This document shows positions 1-6,195 of a DNA stretch of 17,200 nucleotides, in pieces. Origin of the DNA: Terriglobia bacterium (GTDB taxonomy: Bacteria; Acidobacteriota; Terriglobia; UBA7540). Numbering within the stretch: position 1 is the first letter of the stretch; every line of letters begins with the position of its first letter. A program made the translations under genes and the position numbers. The notes beneath the pieces were generated by a model. It saw nothing but the letters and a program-made list of their open reading frames with translations, made no database searches and had not been told where the DNA came from. Where the stretch lies: positions 1 to 17,200 of the forward strand of contig JASHTZ010000214.1 of assembly GCA_030040295.1 (NCBI GenBank). The letters are read 5' to 3'.

Positions 1-360
1 CATTGCCTTACCGGCCTTGTTAAGTGCTCGCCAATCCAACCATCTATCCTCGTCCGCTAGCCGGTACTTCACCGCCAAGTCCTCCCGCCGAACTCCACTC
101 ACTTTGGCGAATTTGAAAATCGTTTCCAGTCGCTGCTTGCCATCGAGGACTTGATACATGCCAGCGTCGTCGAGGTATAAAAAGATTGAGGGCACTGGAT
201 AGCCATCGAGGATCGTCTGAATGAACCGTCGCCGATGAAGCGGTTTCCAGACACTATCGCGCTGGAATGACGGATTTAAGTTCAGTTGCCGGTTCTCCTG
301 AAGATTTATCAGATCCGTAACGGTCTTGTCGGTAAGGGTGTATGTGAGTGGTTCACTCAT
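1..360 (-). CDS. DUF262 domain protein, N-terminal part (cut by window edge)
   Basis: The frame starts at ATG 360-358 and stays open for 120 codons to base 1, so the C-terminus lies outside the window. The visible part carries the DUF262 (GmrSD N-terminal, ParB/Srx-like) hallmarks in order: NPSFQRDSVW at residues 29-38, DGYPVPSIFLY at 52-62 and VLDGKQRLETI at 71-81; the DGxQR motif is the family's nucleotide-binding/nuclease signature. A GGAAAGG Shine-Dalgarno lies 7 nt before ATG 360, which decides this start; an in-frame ATG at 378 has none, and the same frame is open back to a stop at 514-516. DUF262 proteins include type IV restriction enzymes (GmrSD, BrxU) and many uncharacterised defence-associated proteins. 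Without the C-terminal domain the exact type cannot be named. G+C over 1-540 is about 51%, lower than its neighbours, which fits acquired DNA. Confidence 0.82.
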   Translation of the reverse strand, partial: MSEPLTYTLTDKTVTDLINLQENRQLNLNPSFQRDSVWKPLHRRRFIQTILDGYPVPSIFLYLDDAGMYQVLDGKQRLETIFKFAKVSGVRREDLAVKYRLADEDRWLDWRALNKAGKAM

Positions 361-910
361 GTCGTCGCCTTTCCGCATGCGTTGCCAATCGGAAGATGAA
401 ACTGCTACATCGTAGTCTTCTTGGCGTTGTAAAACCGCAAGATTGGTTTGTAACTCTGCACCTCTTCGATGGCTGCCAATTATACGAGCAGGGAATTTCG
501 AGAACAACGCTCGTTACCAAAAGGGACTTAGCTGCCGGGTCTGACTGATTATTGTTTCTTCTCTCGCTTTTGCTGCCGCCCCGCCGTGAAAGGGCCTGGC
601 GCAGGGATTCACCTTCCAGAAACTCCATAGCGATGTAGTACGGCGTGCCGTCGTCAGCTTGTCCCGACTCGTAGACGGTGACGACGTTGGGGTGAGGTAT
701 GCGGCCCGTGGAAGCGGCTTCATCCCGGAATCGTTGGATGAAGTTAGGATGGTCCAGCAGCTTGCGGCTAAGAACCTTGAGCGCCACGGGACGGTTGCCG
801 ACTGCAATCTGCTCGGCCAGGTAGACCGCGCCCATTCCGCCCTCGCCCAGGCGACGGACGATTCGATAACGCCCCGACAAGACGGCGGCAAGCCGCGCCT
901 CGGTTTCCAT
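353..910 (-). pseudogene. Truncated PknB-type Ser/Thr protein kinase remnant
   Basis: The N-terminal lobe of a Hanks-type kinase is clear: a Gly-rich loop LGEGGMGAVYLAE, the ATP-anchoring Lys in VALKVL, the alpha-C Glu in RDEAA, then HPNVVTVYESG and the hinge MEFLEGESL. Similarity stops after SRRGG, near base 575; the next ~73 codons are unrelated and end at TGA 355-353. The HRDLKPDN catalytic loop, DFG, activation segment and any C-terminal sensor domain are missing, so it cannot be an active kinase. The intact gene would have followed ygeY directly (ygeY stop 915-913, ATG 910; a TTG at 916 is an alternative). The 3' part appears replaced by lower-G+C DNA that carries the DUF262 gene; the out-of-homology tail overlaps the DUF262 start by 8 nt. 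Confidence 0.75.
479..507 (-). promoter_or_regulatory. Candidate sigma-70 promoter for the DUF262 gene
   Basis: On the minus strand, TTGTTC (507-502) is separated by exactly 17 bases from a perfect TATAAT (484-479). Transcription would start near 472, giving a leader of about 112 nt before ATG 360. The site lies in the lower-G+C segment, downstream of the point where kinase similarity ends, so it would serve the DUF262 gene alone. Pattern match only. Confidence 0.5.
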
Positions 911-912
911 AT

Positions 913-2136
913 TCAAGCCGCTGTACTTACATACGTCAGCGGAAACGCTGCATAGAACTTGGCCGCTTCCACCAGGTGGCGGATGGGGATTCGTTCCATG
1001 ACGCTGTGGGCCACGTTTTCCTCACCCGGGCCGAAGCCGATGGTGGGCACGCCCATGATTCCCATGGAGCCCACGCCGTTGGTGCTGAAAGTCCACTTGT
1101 CCACCACCGGAGCCTTGCCATTCAGGGCGGCGTACGTGCTCACGCCTGCTTGCACCAGAGGGTGACTTTCTTCCAATACCCACGTTGGATAATACTTCTC
1201 CATGGGATAGCGCAAGCCGGTATAGCTGGGCACATCGTAGTTCAGAATCTCCACCTCCGCCCCTCGCGCGCTGGGCAGGGCCCTAACCTCCGCAATCGCG
1301 CTTTGCTTGGTTTCGCCCGCGGTCAGGCGCCGGTCAAGGTGAATGGTGCAGGCGCCGGGCACGGCGCAAAGCGAAGGTGACATGGCGCGAATGTCCGTCA
1401 CGGCTATTGTGCCTTTTCCCAGAAACGCATCCACGCGCAGGCGCCCGTTCAGCGCTTCAATTTCCTTCAGCAGCGGAGTCATTTTGTAAATCGGATTGTC
1501 GCCGCGCTCCGGGGCGCTGGCATGGCACGAACGTCCGCGAAAATGCACTTCAATTTCCATGCGGCCGCGCTGGCCGCGATACACTTGCAGATTGGTGGGT
1601 TCAGTCAGCACAACGCAATCTGCCTCGATGCCGTCTTCCTTCAAAATGTACACCCAGCAGAGCCCGTCGCAGTCTTCCTCCTGCACGGAACCGACGACAT
1701 AAAGCGTGTAATCTCCCGCGAGCCCCAGTTCTTTGATGATCTTCGCGGCGTAGACCAGGCTGGCCATTCCTCCGCGCTGGTCGCTGGAGGCACGCCCATA
1801 AACGAATCCGTCCTCAACCTTGCCTTTGTAAGGATCCCAGGCCCATTCCTTCGGGTCGCCCACGCCCACCGCATCCGTGTGCGCGTCCATCATGATAATT
1901 TTCTTGCCGGAGCCGATGCGCCCAAGGATGTTGCCCATCGGATCAACGCGGATTTCATCGAAGCCGACCTTTTTCATCTCGGCGTGAACGCGGTCGATTA
2001 CTGGCTTTTCGTGGTTGCTTTCGGCGGGTATGGCCACGAGGTCACGCAGAAAGCTGACCATCTGCGGCTCGAAGGATTGAGCGAGTGATTCGATCCGTTC
2101 GTGATTGCGAACAATGGCCTCCGGTAGGTGCCTCAT
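913..2136 (-). CDS. ygeY: M20 family metallohydrolase, YgeY type
   Basis: This 407-residue protein is an M20 peptidase/deacylase resembling YgeY, the hydrolase of the Escherichia coli xdh-yge-ssnA purine cluster. The di-metal site looks complete: H86-x-D88 (DAHTDAVG), D119 (SSDQRGGMAS), E153/E154 (VQEEDCDG), E179 (LTEPTN) and H377 (ENVAHSVMERIP). GRSCHASAPERGDNPI at 201-216 is the usual dimerisation-domain segment with the active-site His contributed across the dimer. No signal peptide is seen, so it should be cytoplasmic. It follows the Mo-hydroxylase subunits on the same strand after 188 nt, and the kinase remnant starts right behind it. Known members of the YgeY group occur with molybdenum hydroxylases and purine catabolism, but the substrate is not evident from sequence. 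ArgE/DapE-like or carboxypeptidase-like activity on another amide is the alternative. Confidence 0.85.
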   Translation of the reverse strand: MRHLPEAIVRNHERIESLAQSFEPQMVSFLRDLVAIPAESNHEKPVIDRVHAEMKKVGFDEIRVDPMGNILGRIGSGKKIIMMDAHTDAVGVGDPKEWAWDPYKGKVEDGFVYGRASSDQRGGMASLVYAAKIIKELGLAGDYTLYVVGSVQEEDCDGLCWVYILKEDGIEADCVVLTEPTNLQVYRGQRGRMEIEVHFRGRSCHASAPERGDNPIYKMTPLLKEIEALNGRLRVDAFLGKGTIAVTDIRAMSPSLCAVPGACTIHLDRRLTAGETKQSAIAEVRALPSARGAEVEILNYDVPSYTGLRYPMEKYYPTWVLEESHPLVQAGVSTYAALNGKAPVVDKWTFSTNGVGSMGIMGVPTIGFGPGEENVAHSVMERIPIRHLVEAAKFYAAFPLTYVSTAA

Positions 2137-2214
2137 AATTTGGGCGAGACATTTCCTTTCGTTAGATTGGCCGTGAATTTTGGATGCCAGTCGGCGTATT
2201 CATCAAAAAGCTCT

Positions 2215-2280
2215 CACCACAGAGAACACAGAGAGCCACAGAGCAGGTTTTCTCTGTGCCCCTCTGTGTTCTCCGTGGTG
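2215..2280. repeat. Large imperfect hairpin built of CACAGAG units
   Basis: Two 29-base arms (2215-2243 and 2252-2280) are inverted repeats with 26 of 29 positions pairing, around an 8-base loop (2244-2251). Each arm is itself built from a repeated 7-mer: CACAGAG at 2218, 2227 and 2237, and CTCTGTG at 2252 and 2262 plus one variant at 2271. Similar CCACAGAG-type hairpins are, from memory, dispersed intergenic repeats in Acidobacteriota and other environmental genomes. It lies between the Mo subunit and ygeY in their direction of transcription, so it would fold in the mRNA; on the minus strand a run of five T begins 6 nt after the stem, so it could also attenuate transcription. Confidence 0.85.
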
Positions 2281-2324
2281 CAGTCTTTACCATCGTCCAA
2301 TAGGAAATCCAAATCAGATCCTCT

Positions 2325-4664
2325 TCAGCACGCCCTCTTCTCCCGCAAGCCCAGGAGCACATCTTCCGGCCGGATGGGGAGCCTGTGGAAGCGGACACCA
2401 ATGGCGTGAAAGACGGCGTTGGCGACGGCGGGCGCCGGGGCGTTGATGGGGATTTCGGAAATGGACTTGGCGCCGTACGGACCCAATGGTTCCTCCGTTT
2501 CAACCAGAATCGTGGTGAGCTTGGGCATGTCTTTCGGACCGAGCATCTTGTAATCGAGAAACGACGGATTGATGACGCGGCCAAATTCATCAAGCACCAT
2601 CTCTTCCGTCAAACCGTATCCCAGGCTCTGCGCCACGGCGCCTTCGCTCTGGCCTTCCGCCTGCATGGGATTAATGGCCACGCCGAGGTCCACGGCGGTC
2701 ACCAGATGAAGCACTCGGATGAGGCCGGTTTCCCTATCCACCTCAACTTCTGCAAATTGCGCGCAGAAGGGCGGAGGGCTGTCGGTATTCCAATGCGAGG
2801 CGTTTTCCATCACCTGCACTTTTTCCTTGTACATGGCGTAGTACGCAAGGTCAGTCATGCTCACGGACTTCTTGCACTCGCACTTGGTCACCACCATATT
2901 GTCGCGGCAGGTGAGGTTATCCGCAGGGGTCTCCAGCATCTTGGACGCGATGCGCAGAATCTCCGCGCGCACTTTCTCTGCCGCTTTCTTCACCGCGCCG
3001 CCGGAAATGATGGTGGTGCTGGAAGCGTAGGCCCCCACGTCGAAAGGTGTGAAGTCGGTGTCGCCGGAATAGACAATCATTTTGTCGAGCGTGACGCCCA
3101 GCGTCTCAGCGCCAATTTGAGCCAAGACCGTGTCCGCTCCCGTGCCCAGGTCCGCCGCTCCCACTTGCAAATTGAAAGATCCGTCTTCATTCAGCTTGAG
3201 CGACGCCGCGGCCCAATCCACTCCGGCAATGCCGCTGCCCTGCATCGAACACGCCACGCCCACGCCGCGGCGCAGGTGGCTGTCGTGCCGTCGAGAAGAA
3301 AGCGCGGCTTCGGAATATTCCTTCCGCTTGCGCACCCAATCGATGGCCGCGGCGCCGCGGTCCAGGCATTCCGGCAGACCGCAGCTTCGAATGTGACGCG
3401 GAAGGCCCTTCTTGCCTTCGCCGAGCTCGGCGGATAGCGCGTCAATATCGCCCAGGCGAATCATGTTTTTCTTGCGCAACTCGACGGGATCGATACCCAA
3501 TTTGTGCGCCGCCTCATCCATCACCGATTCCTGGGCGAAATAGCCCTGCGGGCAGCCGTAACCGCGGAAAGCGCCCGCCACCGGCGTGTTCGTATAGACA
3601 ACATTGCACTCAAACCGCATGTTGGGCGTACGATAGATGGGAAGAACCTTGCTTCCCGTATTGCCCTGCACGGTGTTGGCATGGCTGCCGTAGGCGCCCG
3701 TGGTGGCGAGCACGCTCATCTTGTTTGCCACGAGCGTGCCATCGCGCTTGAATCCCATTTTGATGGTCAAAATTTGCGGGTGCCGGCTGCGCGCCATATA
3801 GAATTCTTCTTCGCGCGTGTATTCAATCTTCACGGGCCGGCGCGTGGCCAGGGCGAGGGCTCCGCAGATGTCTTCCAGCACCATTTCCTGCTTGCCGCCG
3901 AATCCCCCGCCGATGCGCGGCTTGATCACGTGCACACGGCCCACGGGAAGCTGAAGGATCATCGCCACCTGGCGGCGCGTGTGATAAGGCACCTGAGTGC
4001 TGGTGCGAATCACCAGGCGGTCGTCAGAATCGAGCCAACTGATGGTCACGTGCGGCTCGATGGCGCAGTGCTGTTGGCGTTGAGTGCGGTACTCGTGCTC
4101 GATGACCAGGTCTGACTCGCGAAATCCCTCTTCCACATTGCCGATTTCTTTCAGAATGTGCCCGGCCACGTTGTGCCGGGCGTCGTGAATGCCCGTGGAA
4201 TCCGGCTCATCGTGGATCACGGGTGCTCCTTCCAACATGGCGACTTCAATTTCCAGGATGGAGGGCAGGATTTCATATTCCACTTCAATGAGACGCAATG
4301 CCTCATCAGCGATGGCACGGCTTTCCGCCGCCACGGCCGCTACGCGGTCACCTACCAGGCGCATCTTCGAATCGAGCAGATAGGTGTCGTAGGGCGAAGG
4401 CTCCGGCCAGCTTTGCCCCGCCGTGGTGTGGGGGACGCGTGGAACATCCTTATACGTCAGGACGGCGCGCACGCCCGGTAGATTCTTGGCCCTCGAGGTG
4501 TCAATGTGCTTGATGCGCGCGTGCGCGTGGGGGCTGGGGAGTATCTTCCCGTAGAGCATTCCTGGAATATGAATATCGTCGGTAAATGCCGGGCGGCCGG
4601 TAACGAGCTTGTACCCGTCGACCTTGTGAAGATTTTTTCCGACGACTGACCGGCTTGAATTCAT
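2325..4664 (-). CDS. Xanthine dehydrogenase-type hydroxylase, molybdopterin-binding subunit
   Basis: The 779-residue protein is the large catalytic subunit of a xanthine oxidase-family hydroxylase that oxidises a heterocycle with water and passes electrons to the 2Fe-2S and FAD subunits. Seen in order: the N-terminal alpha/beta hammerhead domain (VDGYKLVTGRPAFTDD), QQHCAIEPH (198-205), QVPYHTRR, the cofactor loop GGGFGGKQE (252-260), GAFRGYG (364-370), and near the C-terminus GPYGAKSISEIPINAPAP holding the presumed catalytic base E737. Its ATG overlaps the stop of the 2Fe-2S gene by 4 nt (ATGA), so the two are translationally coupled. Cluster context (8-oxoguanine deaminase, YgeY, nucleoside enzymes) favours a purine substrate. 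Members of this family also oxidise nicotinate, aldehydes and other compounds, so the substrate is inferred. The SISEI context of the Glu is closer to the XdhD-like group than to the GVGEPP of classical xanthine dehydrogenases. Confidence 0.92.
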   Translation of the reverse strand: MNSSRSVVGKNLHKVDGYKLVTGRPAFTDDIHIPGMLYGKILPSPHAHARIKHIDTSRAKNLPGVRAVLTYKDVPRVPHTTAGQSWPEPSPYDTYLLDSKMRLVGDRVAAVAAESRAIADEALRLIEVEYEILPSILEIEVAMLEGAPVIHDEPDSTGIHDARHNVAGHILKEIGNVEEGFRESDLVIEHEYRTQRQQHCAIEPHVTISWLDSDDRLVIRTSTQVPYHTRRQVAMILQLPVGRVHVIKPRIGGGFGGKQEMVLEDICGALALATRRPVKIEYTREEEFYMARSRHPQILTIKMGFKRDGTLVANKMSVLATTGAYGSHANTVQGNTGSKVLPIYRTPNMRFECNVVYTNTPVAGAFRGYGCPQGYFAQESVMDEAAHKLGIDPVELRKKNMIRLGDIDALSAELGEGKKGLPRHIRSCGLPECLDRGAAAIDWVRKRKEYSEAALSSRRHDSHLRRGVGVACSMQGSGIAGVDWAAASLKLNEDGSFNLQVGAADLGTGADTVLAQIGAETLGVTLDKMIVYSGDTDFTPFDVGAYASSTTIISGGAVKKAAEKVRAEILRIASKMLETPADNLTCRDNMVVTKCECKKSVSMTDLAYYAMYKEKVQVMENASHWNTDSPPPFCAQFAEVEVDRETGLIRVLHLVTAVDLGVAINPMQAEGQSEGAVAQSLGYGLTEEMVLDEFGRVINPSFLDYKMLGPKDMPKLTTILVETEEPLGPYGAKSISEIPINAPAPAVANAVFHAIGVRFHRLPIRPEDVLLGLREKRAC

Positions 4665-5194
4665 TGCCTCTTCCTTGCTTGCCCTCGCGACCGTCCGGAC
4701 TTTGTTCGAGCGCCGCTCAGCCCTGCCTCGCGGTTCGCTTGCGCCGCAGCCAGAACGGCTTCCACCGGCTTCAGGTAGCCCGTACAGCGGCAGAAATTTC
4801 CTGCCAGCGCTTCACGAACTTCAGCTTCCGTGGGATCGGGCCGCCCAGCCAGCAATGCCCTGGCGCTCAAAATCATTCCCGGCGTGCAGAAGCCGCATTG
4901 GACAGCACCGTGATCCAAGAAGGCTGTTTGAATCGGATCAAGTTTTCCGTCAGGAGCGACGCCCTCGATCGTCAGAATTTCGGTGCCCTCGGCCTGCGCG
5001 CCAAACATCAGGCAGGAATTAATCGGCTTGCCGTTCACCAGAACCGTGCACGCGCCGCATTCGCCCGTCTCGCATCCGCGCTTCACGCCGAAATAGGCCT
5101 CGCGACGAAGGACATCGAGAAGCAGGTCGCCAGGCGCGATGCTGAATCGCTTCGCCTCGCCGTTGATCGTGACCATGATGAGCATATCAACCAT
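4661..5194 (-). CDS. Xanthine dehydrogenase-type hydroxylase, 2Fe-2S subunit
   Basis: This 177-residue protein is the small electron-transfer subunit. The plant-ferredoxin-like N-terminal cluster is ligated by C41, C46, C49 (GCETGECGACT) and C61; the second, helical [2Fe-2S]-binding domain has C100 and C103 (QCGFCTPGM) with C135 and C137 (NFCRCTGY). All eight ligands are present. The last ~25 residues are a basic Arg/Lys/Gly-rich tail beyond the usual domain end (about 155 residues). The gene lies 32 nt after the FAD subunit and overlaps the Mo subunit by 4 nt, giving the order FAD, 2Fe-2S, Mo. No clear Shine-Dalgarno precedes ATG 5194; in-frame ATGs at 5185 and 5176 are alternatives that would not affect the domain. 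Confidence 0.94.
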   Translation of the reverse strand: MVDMLIMVTINGEAKRFSIAPGDLLLDVLRREAYFGVKRGCETGECGACTVLVNGKPINSCLMFGAQAEGTEILTIEGVAPDGKLDPIQTAFLDHGAVQCGFCTPGMILSARALLAGRPDPTEAEVREALAGNFCRCTGYLKPVEAVLAAAQANREAGLSGARTKSGRSRGQARKRQ

Positions 5195-5226
5195 TCAGTG
5201 CGGTGGTTCGCAAACCAGCCCTGCAA

Positions 5227-6102
5227 CTAATCCAGGATGGGAATTCCAGCGTGGCAGGCGCACTCACGCAAGGCGCGGCGCACCAGAACCGCGCTCATTT
5301 CGCGACGATAATTCGCGGAGGCGCGGCCGTCATTGATGGGGCTGACTTCGCCCATGGCCACTTCGCCGGCACGGGCCAGCAATTCCTCGCTCAAAGCATT
5401 TCCGATGAGCAGTTTTTCCGCCGCTCGCGCGCGCAGCGGCATAGGGCCCACCGCTCCCAAAGCGATGCGCGCCCACTTGATTCGTCCGCGGGAATCCGCT
5501 TGCAATCCCGCCGCCGCATTCACTAGCGCGATGTCCGTTTCGGTGCGTCCCAGCTTTTGGAATGACCAACCCCAGCGGCCCCCGCCAGGCAGAGCCGGAA
5601 TCACAATCTCCTTAATTAACTCACCGTTCAAAACTGTTTGATGCGGGCCGATGTAGAACTCGGCCAGCGGAATTTTGCGTTTGCGGCGCGAGCCGTCCAC
5701 CACAAGCTGAGCGTCAAGCGCCAATAAAACCGCAGCCGTATCGGCGGCGGGTGAGGCATTGGCAAGGTTACCCCCCAACGTCGCCATATTGCGGTTTTGA
5801 ATCGACCCGCAAGTGGCGGCGGCCTTTGCCAGAATCCCACCCGCGAGTCTGCAGGTGATGGGGGATTTTTCGAGGGCCATCATGGTTGTCGCCGCGCCGA
5901 TCGCGCATCCCCGGCGATTTTTGCGCACAAAATCGAGACCCAAATGGGTGACGTCGATGAAGAAACGGGGCGAGCGGTCAGCCCGCGTGACGATGTCCGT
6001 TGCACCGGCAACGATTGCCCCGCGTTTTCCTAACTTGCGGAGCAAAAGCAATGCTTCGCGAAGAGTGCCGGGTCGGTAAAAACACTCAATGTGATCAAAC
6101 AT
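5227..6102 (-). CDS. Xanthine dehydrogenase-type hydroxylase, FAD-binding subunit
   Basis: With ATG 6102 the protein has 291 residues, the normal size for the medium subunit that takes electrons from the 2Fe-2S centres to NAD+ or another acceptor. FAD-binding motifs of the PCMH fold are AGATDIV (32-38; usually AGGTD) and ATLGGNLANASPAAD (107-121, pyrophosphate/flavin contacts). The C-terminal CO-dehydrogenase flavoprotein domain follows, with a typical LGAVGPMPLRARAAE segment. The frame is open upstream to a TTG at 6147, but the family N-terminus (FDHIECFYRPGTL) begins at 6102, so that start was chosen; no clear Shine-Dalgarno is visible. It lies 93 nt downstream of the amidohydrolase gene and 32 nt before the 2Fe-2S gene. 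Confidence 0.92.
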   Translation of the reverse strand: MFDHIECFYRPGTLREALLLLRKLGKRGAIVAGATDIVTRADRSPRFFIDVTHLGLDFVRKNRRGCAIGAATTMMALEKSPITCRLAGGILAKAAATCGSIQNRNMATLGGNLANASPAADTAAVLLALDAQLVVDGSRRKRKIPLAEFYIGPHQTVLNGELIKEIVIPALPGGGRWGWSFQKLGRTETDIALVNAAAGLQADSRGRIKWARIALGAVGPMPLRARAAEKLLIGNALSEELLARAGEVAMGEVSPINDGRASANYRREMSAVLVRRALRECACHAGIPILD

Positions 6103-6120
6103 TGGGGCGTATTCGGTTTT

Positions 6121-6164
6121 CGATTGAGGATGGTCGATTGTTGGCAATTGACCGTCGGCAATCG
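6121..6164. repeat. Short CAATTG/CGATTG-rich patch between two genes
   Basis: The gap between the amidohydrolase and the FAD subunit has CGATTG at 6121 and 6135, CAATTG at 6145 and CAATCG at 6159. A near-direct repeat, TTGGCAATTG (6141) and TCGGCAATCG (6155), matches at 8 of 10 positions, and CGATTG/CAATCG form inverted pairs. It may be a decayed intergenic repeat; no function is implied. Confidence 0.4.
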
Positions 6165-6195
6165 CAAAGGGTCAACGTGAAAGGCCTCAAGTATA

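Noticed and set aside
2215..2280. CRISPR array
   Set aside because: The repeated CACAGAG units are 7-mers at 9-10-base spacing forming one hairpin, without spacers or cas genes.
2162..2593. Minus-strand 143-codon frame overlapping the 3' end of the Mo subunit and the hairpin repeat
   Set aside because: It reads the Mo subunit in another frame and then the CACAGAG repeat; no protein-like features.
2385..3437. 350-codon open frame on the plus strand opposite the Mo subunit
   Set aside because: Shadow of a gene with all Mo-hydroxylase motifs; the translation is His/Arg-rich without any family signature.
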